A stretch of 64,000 nucleotides of DNA, taken from contig NZ_LGKG01000013.1 in assembly GCF_001294335.1 (NCBI RefSeq), positions 227,227 through 291,226 of the forward strand. Direction: 5' to 3'. Shown piece after piece: positions 47,549 to 56,682 of the stretch. The DNA comes from Streptomyces chattanoogensis. GTDB taxonomy: Bacteria > Actinomycetota > Actinomycetes > Streptomycetales > Streptomycetaceae. The notes beneath the pieces were generated by a model. It worked only from the letters and a program-made list of their open reading frames with translations, was not told the origin of the DNA and searched no databases. The translations under genes were made by a program, and so were the position numbers. Position 1 is the stretch's first letter. Every line of letters begins with the position of its first letter.

Positions 47549-47878
47549 CAGCCACCTCCGGTCGTTCCGCACCGATTCGCGTGTTCGTCTCCGGCGCGGA
47601 TGCTGCCATACCTGCCGGTAATTCAACAGGGCGACGGGCCGTCGCGTCGGGGTGCGGACGACATCACACGGGGCGCAGGCAGCCACGAAACGGAATTACC
47701 ACGTCCATTTCACGGAACGGAATAACTCCATCCATTTTATTTTCCTTCCGGCCGGTCGGTTCTGCTGCTAAAGTCCCGGCCACGGGGGCAAAGTCCAGGA
47801 AAAGACCAGGCGATTGCGTCCCCACCCCTGCCCTTTTCCGGTCGGGGGAAAAACAGAAAACAGGGAGTACGGGGAAAT
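47549..47878. other. Divergent intergenic region
   Basis: 330 bases between NlpC/P60 and the DUF6973 gene. The stretch 47680-47760 is AT-rich for this genome (GGAATAACTCCATCCATTTT) and probably holds promoters. No gene was found. Confidence 0.45.
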
Positions 47879-48457
47879 ATGCGAAGCAATTCGCTGAAGT
47901 CGCTGGCGGTCGGCTTTTCGGCCCTGGCGGTCACGGTCGGCGGGTTCGCGGGGACGGCCTCCGCCGACATCACTAGGCCGCAGCCCAAGCTGCACTGGGA
48001 GGTTTCGGCGGCGCTGGACGGGCAGCCCGGCAAGGCGGTGCGGTCCGGCTACCCGGGCGGAATGAACGAAGCAGAATTCCGGTTCTGTTCCGTGCCCAGC
48101 CACGTCAGCATCTGCAACAAGGCGAGCGACCACGCCAAGAAGGCCCTCGCCGAGGCACAGCGGCGATACAGCGGCTCTCTCCACAATGGCCGCGGAGATG
48201 CATTCCGGCACGCCTACTGGAATGCGCGCATGACCAAGGACATGGGCGCGGGAACGGCAAAGGGTTTTGCCGACCGTCATGAGCAGACCCCGGGCCAGCC
48301 GGCCATCGAAAAGAAGATGGACCTGTTCAACAACGACAAGGGCCGCTCGCTCGACCCGAAGCCGTCGTCGTACGCGGACGCCTCGGAGCGCTGCTCCTAC
48401 AAGGCGCGCCACGGCCAGCTGCGCATCATCAGGAACGGCCGGCTGGTCCGTTCCTGA
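47879..48457 (+). CDS. Secreted DUF6973-like protein
   Basis: A 192-residue exported protein. A signal peptide (1-29, ending TASADI) is followed by a domain with the motif NGRGDAFRHAYWNARM (about 102-117), which I associate with DUF6973. The conserved Asp, Arg and His in GDAFRHA suggest an enzyme active site. Two Cys pairs could form disulfides. The role is unknown. Confidence 0.8.
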   Translation: MRSNSLKSLAVGFSALAVTVGGFAGTASADITRPQPKLHWEVSAALDGQPGKAVRSGYPGGMNEAEFRFCSVPSHVSICNKASDHAKKALAEAQRRYSGSLHNGRGDAFRHAYWNARMTKDMGAGTAKGFADRHEQTPGQPAIEKKMDLFNNDKGRSLDPKPSSYADASERCSYKARHGQLRIIRNGRLVRS

Positions 48458-48593
48458 CCGGTATCGTGCCGGGCTCCGCCGGCCCGCCTGATCCGCGGAC
48501 GGTGACCAGGCCCGGGCCCGGGGCCGGGATCTCCCACGAGGTCCCGGCTCCGGGCCTTCCCGCGCACCCGTATCTGCGACCGGAGCACCACCG

Positions 48594-49043
48594 ATGAACG
48601 CAAGCGCACCCCCGCCGACGCGGCCCTGGAGGATCCTCGCCGCCGTCTCCGGCGGCGTTCTGCTGGTCGAAGCCCTCTGGGGAGCCGTCACGCTCACCTT
48701 CCTGACCGGCTTCGTCGCCACGTCCTACGCGTTCGAGGGCGAGGAGGGCATGGCGAACGAAGCGGGGGTCGTCCTCCTCGGCGGCGGGGGCGCCGCCCTG
48801 CTCCTCTCTCTGGTGACCGCCGCCGTGCTGCTCTCCGCGGCGCTGCGCAACCGCGGACCGCTCGCCGGGGCAGCCAAGACCCTCGCGGTGGTGTGCACCC
48901 TGCTCCACCTCCTGGTCCTCGCCACCGCGCTCCTCCGCGGCCTCCCCGTGTTCACCGTCACGGCGCTGCCCGCACTTCTGCTGGCGGCCCTGTCGTACGG
49001 CCCGGGCGCCCGTACGGCACCGGCCGACCGGACCGCGGCATGA
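48594..49043 (+). CDS. Four-helix membrane protein
   Basis: A 149-residue protein with four hydrophobic segments (about 13-40, 57-82, 92-114, 116-136) and no recognised motif. Its stop overlaps the start of an endonuclease/exonuclease/phosphatase-family gene (ATGA), so the two products probably work together at the membrane. Confidence 0.75.
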   Translation: MNASAPPPTRPWRILAAVSGGVLLVEALWGAVTLTFLTGFVATSYAFEGEEGMANEAGVVLLGGGGAALLLSLVTAAVLLSAALRNRGPLAGAAKTLAVVCTLLHLLVLATALLRGLPVFTVTALPALLLAALSYGPGARTAPADRTAA

Positions 49044-50044
49044 CGAACAGGCCCCCGCTCGTACGCCTGCTGGTGTGGGTGGTCCGCCTGGCCCTGGCCG
49101 CTGCCGCCGCATCGCTGCTGGCCCGGCTACTCGGGGGCGGCACGGCCACCCCGCTCCCGCAGCTGGCGGTGTTCCTTCCGTACGCCGCCGCCGTCGCCGC
49201 CCTCGCCCTCCTCGGCGCCCTCGCCCTGCGGATCTGGCGCACCGCCGCCGTCGCCGCGGTGCTGGTGGCCGTCCCCGTCGCCCTGCTCGCACCCCGCTTC
49301 GTCACGGACCCCGGGCTGACCGTCCGGCCCGGTGCCCGAGCCGCCGGGGACACCCTGCGCGTGATGACGGCCAACGTGCTGGCGGGCGGTGCGGATGCCG
49401 AGGACGTCGTCGCCACGGTGCGCCGGGAGGCGCCCGATGTGCTGGCCGTGGAGGAGCTGACGCCCGCGGCGGTCAGGCGGTTCGACGCCGCGGGCCTGGC
49501 GAAGGCGCTGCCGCACCGGATCCTGCGGGCCGAGCCCGGGGTGGCGGGCATGGGCCTGTACTCCCGGCTGCCGCTGCGCGCCACGGGCGTACTGAAGGAG
49601 CCGACCACCTTCGCCATGCCCTGGGCCGTCGTGGACCTGCCGGGCGGGCCGGTGCGCATCCAGGCCGTCCACACCTTTCCGCCGCTGCCGCTGCGCGAGG
49701 GCAGATGGAGCGATGACCTCGCGGCGCTCGCCCGCCGGGCCCGCGTCACTCCGGGCCGGCAGGTGCTGCTCGGCGACTTCAACGCCACGCTCGACCACGG
49801 CCCGTTCCGCAAGGTCCTGGCGGCCGGACCGGCCGACGTCCACGACGCACTCGGCCGCGGCCTCGTCCGCACCTGGCCGTCCGGCCTCCCGCTGTTCCAC
49901 CTGGACCATGTGCTGTTCGCCGGGGGCCTCAAGGCCGTGGACGTCCACGAGCGGACGATCCCCGGCACGGACCACCTCGCCGTCGTGGCGGAGCTGCGGG
50001 TCCCGTCCGCCGGGTCCGCCCCGGGCACCGGCAGCCGCCCCTGA
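49040..50044 (+). CDS. Membrane-anchored endonuclease/exonuclease/phosphatase family protein
   Basis: A 334-residue protein. Two or three N-terminal helices (about 8-85) are followed by an EEP catalytic domain outside the membrane. Visible motifs are TANVLAGG (metal Asn), VEEL (metal Glu), LLGDFNAT, LDHVLF and GTDHLAVVAEL (final Asp-His). Substrates of such proteins are nucleic acids or phospholipids; which one is not clear. Confidence 0.9.
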   Translation: MTNRPPLVRLLVWVVRLALAAAAASLLARLLGGGTATPLPQLAVFLPYAAAVAALALLGALALRIWRTAAVAAVLVAVPVALLAPRFVTDPGLTVRPGARAAGDTLRVMTANVLAGGADAEDVVATVRREAPDVLAVEELTPAAVRRFDAAGLAKALPHRILRAEPGVAGMGLYSRLPLRATGVLKEPTTFAMPWAVVDLPGGPVRIQAVHTFPPLPLREGRWSDDLAALARRARVTPGRQVLLGDFNATLDHGPFRKVLAAGPADVHDALGRGLVRTWPSGLPLFHLDHVLFAGGLKAVDVHERTIPGTDHLAVVAELRVPSAGSAPGTGSRP

Positions 50045-50068
50045 CGGCGCCGCGGCGGACCAGGCCCT

Positions 50069-50102
50069 CCCCTTCCCCTCAGGGGAACGGGAGGGTTTTT
50101 CG
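50069..50102 (+). terminator. Intrinsic terminator after EEP gene
   Basis: CCCTCCCCTTCCCC pairs with GGGGAACGGGAGGG, followed directly by TTTTT. This is a textbook intrinsic terminator, rare in this genome. Confidence 0.85.
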
Positions 50103-50226
50103 CATGGGCGGGCCGGGTGCGTAAACAGGCCATCACCCTCCGCAGAAACCGAACAAACGAGCCCTATACGGGCGCGCCGCCGGACTTTTTCGGACACGCC
50201 CGCCCCGCCCCCAGCTGACGGCCGAG

Positions 50227-50270
50227 GTTCACCTTGCGTTCACTCTCTTCCATCGGCCGCTTCACCTGAT
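50227..50270 (+). promoter_or_regulatory. PHO box of the pst operon
   Basis: Four 11-base units in a row: GTTCACCTTGC (50227), GTTCACTCTCT (50238), TTCCATCGGCC (50249, degenerate) and GCTTCACCTGA (50260). The pattern GTTCACC per 11 bases is the PhoP-binding direct repeat of Streptomyces. It lies 150-200 bases before pstS, so phosphate starvation should induce the operon through PhoR-PhoP. Confidence 0.88.
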
Positions 50271-50422
50271 CTGCCTAATTTCGGCCGTACCGAGTGCGCA
50301 TCACGCCCCGATGGCAAGCGCGACGCGGCGGGCCGACGCTGGAAGCAGCGCTGGTCATCACACCCCCGAAGGTCCCCCAGCTCGCCGGTGAAGCGGCGCG
50401 CCCCAGGAAGGAACTCCCGACA

Positions 50423-51541
50423 GTGAAGCTTCAGCGCAAGAACCGGGTTCGCGCCCTCGCCGTTGGCGCTCTCGCCGTCACCGGTGCCCTGGCCCTGTCC
50501 GCGTGCGGCTCCGACGACACCAGCGGCTCCAGCGGTGGCGGCGGCTCCGCCAAGGCCGCGGACATCAAGTGTGAGGGCAAGGGCAAGCTGCTCGCCTCCG
50601 GCTCCTCCGCGCAGAAGAACGCCATGGACGTCTGGGTCCAGAACTACTCCGGCGCCTGCAAGGGCACCGAGATCAACTACCAGCCCACCGGCTCCGGCGC
50701 GGGTGTGACCACCTTCCTGCAGGGCCAGACCGCCTTCGCGGGCTCCGACTCGGCGCTCAAGCCCGAAGAGATCGCGAAGTCGAAGAAGGTCTGCAAGGGC
50801 GGCCAGGCGATCGACCTCCCCATGGTCGGCGGCCCGATCGCGATCGGCTACAACGTCCCCGGCGTGGACAACCTCGTCCTGGACGCCCCGACCCTGTCGA
50901 AGATCTTCAACTCGGAGATCACCAAGTGGAACGACAAGGCGATCCAGAAGCTGAACCCGGACGCCAAGCTCCCGGACCTCAAGATCCAGGCGTTCCACCG
51001 CTCCGACGACTCCGGGACGACGGACAACTTCACCAAGTACCTCAAGGCCGCCGGCGGCTGGAAGCACGAGCCGGCGAAGAAGTGGGAGGGCGAGGGCGGC
51101 CAGGCGGCGTCCGGCTCGGCCGGCGTCTCCTCGCAGGTCAAGCAGACCAGCGGCGCGATCTCCTACTTCGAGCTGTCCTACGCCACCTCCACCAAGATCC
51201 CCACGGTCAAGCTGAACACCGGCGCCAAGGCCCCGGTCGAGGCCACCGTTGACAACGCCTCCAAGGCGATCTCCGAGGCCAAGCCCGCCGGCCAGGGCAA
51301 CGACCTGGCCCTGAAGCTCAACTACACCACCAAGGCCGAGGGCGCGTACCCGATCACCCTGGTGACGTACGAGATCGCCTGCGACAAGGGCAACAAGGCC
51401 GACACCCTGCCCGCCACCAAGTCCTTCCTGACCTACGTCGCCAGCCAGGACGGCCAGAACGCCCTCAAGGCGCTCGGCTACGCCCCGCTGCCCACCGAGA
51501 TCGCCGACAAGGTCCGCAAGACCGCCGCCACGCTCTCCTGA
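50423..51541 (+). CDS. pstS: PstS, phosphate-binding lipoprotein
   Basis: A 372-residue high-affinity phosphate-binding protein. A signal peptide ends in the lipobox LSAC (Cys28) and a Gly/Ser linker follows. Phosphate contacts are seen in ASGSSAQ, GSDSAL and HRSDDSGTTDNF. It is the most strongly induced product of the operon, and is also secreted in quantity by Streptomyces on some carbon sources. GTG 50423 follows GGAAGGA. A strong hairpin separates it from pstC. Confidence 0.97.
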   Translation: MKLQRKNRVRALAVGALAVTGALALSACGSDDTSGSSGGGGSAKAADIKCEGKGKLLASGSSAQKNAMDVWVQNYSGACKGTEINYQPTGSGAGVTTFLQGQTAFAGSDSALKPEEIAKSKKVCKGGQAIDLPMVGGPIAIGYNVPGVDNLVLDAPTLSKIFNSEITKWNDKAIQKLNPDAKLPDLKIQAFHRSDDSGTTDNFTKYLKAAGGWKHEPAKKWEGEGGQAASGSAGVSSQVKQTSGAISYFELSYATSTKIPTVKLNTGAKAPVEATVDNASKAISEAKPAGQGNDLALKLNYTTKAEGAYPITLVTYEIACDKGNKADTLPATKSFLTYVASQDGQNALKALGYAPLPTEIADKVRKTAATLS

Positions 51542-51546
51542 CCTCC

Positions 51547-51581
51547 GGGCGGCGGCCGCACACACAGTGCAGCCGCCGCCC
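51547..51581 (+). terminator. Attenuating hairpin between pstS and pstC
   Basis: GGGCGGCGGC (51547-51556) pairs perfectly with GCCGCCGCCC (51572-51581), directly after the pstS stop. It could protect pstS mRNA and let pstS be made in excess over pstCAB. Confidence 0.75.
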
Positions 51582-51654
51582 TTCCGGTGCACCGCCGCGC
51601 CAGGAGCCCCGGCCGGACGACGCCGTCCGGCCGGCTCCGCAGACCGGAGAACCA

Positions 51655-52653
51655 ATGAATTCCTCCTCGCTATCCGATACGCCCCCGACCCCGGCGTCTA
51701 CCGACAACTTCGCGTCCATATCGGGCAAGTCGGTCCGCCCCGGTGACCGGATCTTCCTCGGGCTCTCCCGCGGCTCCGGTATCGCCCTCCTGGTGATCAT
51801 GGCGGCCATCGCCGCCTTCCTCACCTACCGGTCCGTGCTCGCCATCTCCGGCGACAAGGCCAACTTCTTCACCACCCTCGACTGGAACGCCACCGGCACC
51901 GAGCCCAAGTTCGGCATCGCCGTCCTGGCCTTCGGCACGGTCGTCAGCTCGGTGATCGCAATGGCCATCGCGGTCCCGGTCGCGGTCGGCATCGCGCTGT
52001 TCATCTCGCACTACGCCCCGCGCAAGCTGGCCTCCACGCTCGGCTACGTCATCGACCTGCTCGCCGCGGTGCCCAGCATCGTCTACGGCCTGTGGGGCGC
52101 GCTGTTCCTCGTCCCGCATCTGACCGGCCTCTACGGCTGGCTGGACGACTACCTCGGCTGGACCGGCATCTTCGAATACGGCGACGGGGCCGCCCGCTCG
52201 CTGTTCACCGTCGGCATCCTGCTCGCGATCATGATCCTGCCGATCGTGACCAGCGTGAGCCGCGAGGTCTTCCTCCAGGCTCCGAAGATGCACGAGGAGG
52301 CCGCCCTGGCCCTCGGCGCCACCCGCTGGGAAGTCATCCGCATGTCGGTGCTGCCCTTCGGCCGCTCGGGCATCATCAGCGCCTCGATGCTGGGCCTGGG
52401 CCGCGCGCTCGGCGAGACCATGGCCGTCGCCACGGTGCTCTCCCCCAGCTTCCTGATCGGCAAGAGCCTGCTGGACCCGGGCGGCGGCACCTTCGCCCAG
52501 AACATCGCCAGCAAGTTCAGCGAGGCCGATGAATTCGGCCAGGACGCCCTGATCGCCTCCGGCCTCGTCCTCTTCGTGATCACGCTGCTCGTCAACGGCG
52601 CGGCCCGCCTGATCATCGCCCGCCGCAAGGAGTACTCGGGAGCCGCAGCATGA
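51655..52653 (+). CDS. pstC: PstC, phosphate ABC transporter permease
   Basis: A 332-residue inner permease with six membrane helices and the EAA-type coupling loop (EEAALALGATRWEVIRMSVLP, shown in two parts: EEAALALGA and TRWEVIRM). It pairs with PstA. The stop overlaps a short ORF that leads to pstA. Confidence 0.95.
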   Translation: MNSSSLSDTPPTPASTDNFASISGKSVRPGDRIFLGLSRGSGIALLVIMAAIAAFLTYRSVLAISGDKANFFTTLDWNATGTEPKFGIAVLAFGTVVSSVIAMAIAVPVAVGIALFISHYAPRKLASTLGYVIDLLAAVPSIVYGLWGALFLVPHLTGLYGWLDDYLGWTGIFEYGDGAARSLFTVGILLAIMILPIVTSVSREVFLQAPKMHEEAALALGATRWEVIRMSVLPFGRSGIISASMLGLGRALGETMAVATVLSPSFLIGKSLLDPGGGTFAQNIASKFSEADEFGQDALIASGLVLFVITLLVNGAARLIIARRKEYSGAAA

Positions 52654-52730
52654 GTGAGCGCAGCGAACGAATCATCAAGAGGCGCGCGCGTCGCGAATGC
52701 GGCGCCCCGCGAAGCGAGGTGTCGGCATGA
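52650..52730 (+). CDS. 26-codon ORF bridging pstC and pstA
   Basis: An ORF (MSERSERIIKRRARREC...) begins in an ATGA overlap with the pstC stop and ends in an ATGA overlap with the pstA start. The DNA GAGTGAGCGCAGCGAACGA resembles a short sequence often seen at Streptomyces gene joints, so this may be a repeat element that happens to keep ribosomes moving. Translation is inferred, not shown. Confidence 0.45.
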   Translation: MSERSERIIKRRARRECGAPRSEVSA

Positions 52731-53806
52731 GCACCCTGACTGACCGCACACAGGTCGCCAGTGGCGGCACCCCGCTGCCCGTCTCCCTCAAGCAGGCCCG
52801 GCTGCCCCGCTGGACCCCGCCGGTCCTCGCGCTGGTCGCAGCGGGAGCAGGCTGCGGCATCGGCCTCGGCGCCGGCCTGGACAGCAAGATCCAGTGGGGC
52901 CTGATCACCGCGCTGCTGTACATCTTCGGTACGTACGCGCTCTCCGCGGCCGTCGAAGGCGGCCGGCAGGCCAAGGACCGCCTGGCCACCAGCCTGGTCT
53001 GGACGGCCTTCCTGCTCGCCGTGATCCCGCTCGCGTCGCTCCTGTGGGAGACCGTCGCCCGCGGCATCAAGGTCCTGGACGGCTACTTCCTGTCCCACTC
53101 GATGGGCACCCTCCCGGACGCGATGCCCGGCGGCGGTATCTACCACGCGATCCTCGGCACCCTGGAGCAGGTGGGCCTGGCGACCCTGATCGCCGCGCCG
53201 ATCGGCCTGCTCACCGCGATCTACCTGGTCGAGTACGGCCGGGGCAAGCTCGCCAAGACCGTCACCTTCTTCGTCGACGTCATGACGGGCATCCCGTCGA
53301 TCGTGGCCGGCCTGTTCATCCTGTCCGTGTGGATCCTGATCCTCGGCTTCGGCCCGTCCGGCTTCGCCGGTGCGATGGCCCTGGCGATCCTGATGATGCC
53401 GGTCGTCGTCCGCTCCACCGAGGAGATGCTCAAGCTCGTCCCGAACGAGCTGCGCGAGGCGTCCCTCGCCCTGGGCGTCCCCAAGTGGCGCACCATCCTC
53501 AAGGTCGTCCTGCCGACATCGATCGGCGGTATCACCACCGGCGTGATGCTCGCCGTCGCCCGTATCACCGGTGAGACCGCCCCGGTACTGCTCCTGGTGT
53601 GGGGCGCGAAGACGATCAACAGCAACCCCTTCGAAGACGCCCAGCAGTCGCTTCCGCTGTATGTGTTCCAGCAGTGGCAGCAGGGTTCCGAGGCCTCCTA
53701 CGACCGCGCCTGGGCCGCGGCACTGGTCCTCATCGCCTTCGTCATGATCCTCAACCTGGTGGCCCGCGGCATCGCCCGCTGGAAGGCCCCCAAGTCCGGT
53801 CGCTGA
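52727..53806 (+). CDS. pstA: PstA, phosphate ABC transporter permease
   Basis: A 359-residue permease with an N-terminal extension of about 30 residues, two early helices (about 30-75) and six-helix permease core. The coupling loop is seen as [22 protein letters not shown] 52727 was chosen; it overlaps the bridging ORF stop. It works with PstC and PstB. Confidence 0.95.
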   Translation: MSTLTDRTQVASGGTPLPVSLKQARLPRWTPPVLALVAAGAGCGIGLGAGLDSKIQWGLITALLYIFGTYALSAAVEGGRQAKDRLATSLVWTAFLLAVIPLASLLWETVARGIKVLDGYFLSHSMGTLPDAMPGGGIYHAILGTLEQVGLATLIAAPIGLLTAIYLVEYGRGKLAKTVTFFVDVMTGIPSIVAGLFILSVWILILGFGPSGFAGAMALAILMMPVVVRSTEEMLKLVPNELREASLALGVPKWRTILKVVLPTSIGGITTGVMLAVARITGETAPVLLLVWGAKTINSNPFEDAQQSLPLYVFQQWQQGSEASYDRAWAAALVLIAFVMILNLVARGIARWKAPKSGR

Positions 53807-53886
53807 GGCATCCCTCAGTCGGCTCCGCCGACGGAGGCCAACCAGCGACCCCACAGACTTACCCCCGCGAAAGAAGCAGTGATCCC

Positions 53887-54663
53887 ATGGCCAAGCGAAT
53901 CGACGTCAGCGGCCTCTCCGCCTTCTACGGCAGCCACAAGGCCATCGACGACATCTCCATGACCATCGAGCCGCGCTCGGTGACCGCCTTCATCGGCCCG
54001 TCCGGCTGCGGCAAGTCGACCTTTCTGCGCACCCTGAACCGGATGCACGAGGTCACCCCCGGCGGCCGCGTCGAGGGCAAGGTGATGCTGGACGACGAGA
54101 ACCTCTACGGCTCGGGTGTCGACCCGGTCGCCGTCCGCCGCACCGTCGGCATGGTCTTCCAGCGCCCCAACCCGTTCCCCACCATGTCGATCTTCGACAA
54201 TGTGGCGGCCGGTCTGCGGCTGAACGGCTCGTACAAGAAGAGCGAGCTCAAGGACATCGTCGAGCGGTCCCTCAAGGGCGCCAACCTCTGGAACGAGGTC
54301 AAGGACCGCCTGAACAAGCCCGGCTCCGGCCTCTCCGGCGGCCAGCAGCAGCGGCTGTGCATCGCCCGCGCCATCGCGGTCGAGCCGCAGGTCCTGCTGA
54401 TGGACGAGCCCTGCTCCGCCCTCGACCCGATCTCCACCCTCGCCATCGAGGACCTGATCGGCGAGCTCAAGGAGCGCTTCACGATCGTCATCGTGACGCA
54501 CAACATGCAGCAGGCCGCGCGCGTCTCGGACCGTACGGCGTTCTTCAACCTCGCGGCGGTCGGCAAGCCCGGCAAGCTGATCGAGATCGACGAGACCGAG
54601 CGGATCTTCTCCAACCCGTCGGTGCAGGCCACGGAGGACTACATCTCCGGCCGCTTCGGCTGA
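53887..54663 (+). CDS. pstB: PstB, phosphate ABC transporter ATPase
   Basis: A 258-residue ATPase: Walker [10 protein letters not shown], the family segment [16 protein letters not shown], signature LSGGQQQR, Walker [14 protein letters not shown] and switch His in VTHNMQQA. It powers phosphate import and takes part in phosphate signalling. A terminator follows. Confidence 0.97.
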   Translation: MAKRIDVSGLSAFYGSHKAIDDISMTIEPRSVTAFIGPSGCGKSTFLRTLNRMHEVTPGGRVEGKVMLDDENLYGSGVDPVAVRRTVGMVFQRPNPFPTMSIFDNVAAGLRLNGSYKKSELKDIVERSLKGANLWNEVKDRLNKPGSGLSGGQQQRLCIARAIAVEPQVLLMDEPCSALDPISTLAIEDLIGELKERFTIVIVTHNMQQAARVSDRTAFFNLAAVGKPGKLIEIDETERIFSNPSVQATEDYISGRFG

Positions 54664-54738
54664 GCCGCCGAGCCCGGCTCACGGCCGACGCCCCTGAGCG
54701 TCCTGCGGTGCTGCATGGCGGTGCCACCGCAAGGCGAA

Positions 54739-54774
54739 GGGCCCGCCCCTCTTCCCGGGGGGCGGGCCCATTTC
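54739..54774. terminator. Terminator between pstB and pit
   Basis: GGGCCCGCCCC pairs with GGGGCGGGCCC, followed by ATTTCT. It lies between convergent genes and can serve both. Confidence 0.85.
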
Positions 54775-54814
54775 TGTGTCTGCTCGGTGTCTGCTCCGTG
54801 CCTGCCGGAGGGCG

Positions 54815-55813
54815 TTACCCGAACGCCAGCCGGATGAGCCAGTACGCCAGCGCCGCGACACCCGCCGCCGCCGGCATCGTGATGAACCAGCCCATCACGA
54901 TGTTCTTGGCCACGCCCCAGCGCACCGCGCGCGGGCCCTTGGTGGAGCCGACGCCCATGATCCCGGCCGTGATGACATGCGTCGTGGAGATCGGCGCGTG
55001 GAACATGAACGACGCGGTGTACATGACCGAGGCGGCCGTGGTCTCCGCGGCGAAGCCCTGCGGCGGGTCCAGCTCGATGATCCGGCGGCCCAGCGTCCGC
55101 ATGATGCGCCAGCCGCCCGCGTACGTACCCAGCGAGAGCGTGATCGCACAGGCCAGCTTGACCCAGATCGGGATGGCGTCGTTCGGGCTCTCGACATCGG
55201 CGATGACCAGGGCCATCACCACGACACCCATGGTCTTCTGGGCGTCCTGCAGACCGTGGCCGAGCGCCATGCCCGCGGCCGAGACGGTCTGCGCTATGCG
55301 GAAGCCGCGCTTGGCCTTGTGCGGGTTGGCCTTACGGAATATCCAGAGGATCACGACCATCACCAGGTAGCCGAGCACCAGGCCGATCACCGGCGAGATG
55401 AACATCGGCAGGACGACCTTCTCGATCACCCCGGACCAGATCACCTTGGTGCCGCCGGCCAGCGCCGCGCCGACCATGCCGCCGAACAGCGCATGCGAGG
55501 ACGACGACGGCAGCCCGAAGTACCAGGTGACCAGGTTCCAGACCACCGCACCGACCAGGGCCGCGAAGAGGATGCCCATCCCCTGGTTGCCCTGCGGTGT
55601 GGCGATCAGGCCCTCGCTGACCGTCTTGGCGACCCCGCTGCCCAGAAAGGCACCCGCGAGGTTCATGACGGCGGCCATCGCCAGCGCCGCCCGCGGGGTC
55701 AGCGCCCGGGTCGAGACCGAGGTCGCGATGGCGTTCGCCGAGTCGTGGAAGCCGTTGGTGTATGTGAAACCGAGCGCGACCGCAATGGTCACGACAAGCG
55801 CAAAGGTATCCAT
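54815..55813 (-). CDS. pit: Pit-family low-affinity inorganic phosphate transporter
   Basis: A 332-residue PiT permease with the two family signatures in inverted halves: GFHDSANAIAT (about 21-31) and GLQDAQKTMGV (about 187-197). About ten helices. It couples phosphate, probably as a metal complex, to protons. It follows the PhoU-like gene by nine bases, forming the regular pair. Confidence 0.95.
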   Translation of the reverse strand: MDTFALVVTIAVALGFTYTNGFHDSANAIATSVSTRALTPRAALAMAAVMNLAGAFLGSGVAKTVSEGLIATPQGNQGMGILFAALVGAVVWNLVTWYFGLPSSSSHALFGGMVGAALAGGTKVIWSGVIEKVVLPMFISPVIGLVLGYLVMVVILWIFRKANPHKAKRGFRIAQTVSAAGMALGHGLQDAQKTMGVVVMALVIADVESPNDAIPIWVKLACAITLSLGTYAGGWRIMRTLGRRIIELDPPQGFAAETTAASVMYTASFMFHAPISTTHVITAGIMGVGSTKGPRAVRWGVAKNIVMGWFITMPAAAGVAALAYWLIRLAFG

Positions 55814-55822
55814 GGCCGGGGC

Positions 55823-56443
55823 TCAGGATTCCTTTACCGCGATGGTCTCGACGGTGTTGGCGACGTGCTCGAACGCGTCCGCCGCCTCCTCCAGGATGTC
55901 CACGATCTGCTTGAGCTTGAGCACCTCGATGGCGTCGTACTTGCCGTTGAAGAGGTGCGCGAGCAGCTTGCGGTGGATCTGGTCGGCCTGGTTCTCGAGG
56001 CGGTTGACCTCGATCCAGTACTCGGTGAGGTTCGACATCGTGCGCAGATTCGGCATCGCCTCGGCGGTCAGCTCCGCCGCCCGCGCCAGCACCTCGATCT
56101 GCTGCTCGATGCCCTTGGGCAGCTCCTCGACCTTGTACAGCACGACAAGATCGACGGCCTCCTCCATGAAGTCCATGATGTCGTCGAGCGACGAGGCGAG
56201 GTTGTAGATGTCCTCGCGGTCGAACGGCGTGATGAAGGACGAGTTGAGCTGGTGGAAGATCGCGTGTGTCGCGTCGTCCCCGGCGTGCTCGGCCGCCCGC
56301 ATCCGTTCGGCGATCTCTGTCCGCGCGGAGGCGTCCGCCCCGAGCAGTTCCATCAGGAGCTTGGAGCCCGTGACGATGTTGTCCGCGGAGGCGGCGAACA
56401 TGTCGTAGAAGCTCGTCTCCCTGGGGGTCAGACGAAAGCGCAC
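55823..56443 (-). CDS. PhoU-like (DUF47) accessory protein of Pit
   Basis: A 206-residue all-helical protein of the DUF47/PhoU-like family. The acidic pairs EHAGDDATH and NRLENQADQIH are the metal-cluster motifs. Such proteins regulate the Pit transporter encoded next to them. It starts behind CGAGGATTTCAC. Confidence 0.92.
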   Translation of the reverse strand: MRFRLTPRETSFYDMFAASADNIVTGSKLLMELLGADASARTEIAERMRAAEHAGDDATHAIFHQLNSSFITPFDREDIYNLASSLDDIMDFMEEAVDLVVLYKVEELPKGIEQQIEVLARAAELTAEAMPNLRTMSNLTEYWIEVNRLENQADQIHRKLLAHLFNGKYDAIEVLKLKQIVDILEEAADAFEHVANTVETIAVKES

Positions 56444-56583
56444 GTGAAATCCTCGGGGTGCATCGGATTCGGTCGAGTTGATGCTAGGCGCATCATCCAG
56501 CCACTGCTAACCGGCATTCCTTCAGTGTCGCCCATCGGGCAGCATGCTCTGCACGGGGGACCGCCGAGGCTCGAACAATTCGG

Positions 56584-56607
56584 TACAATATACCCACCAG
56601 GGGTATA
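56584..56607 (+). promoter_or_regulatory. CsoR operator and -10 box
   Basis: TATACCC-ACCAG-GGGTATA (56589-56607) is a perfect interrupted palindrome of the CsoR type. It overlaps the end of TACAAT (56584-56589), a near-consensus -10 box. Copper should release CsoR from this site. Confidence 0.85.
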
Positions 56608-56682
56608 CGGATCGCCTGCATGGACCGCTGTGATCACTGTGATCGCCGTATACGGAACGCCTAGATACCACGGGAGACGGCC

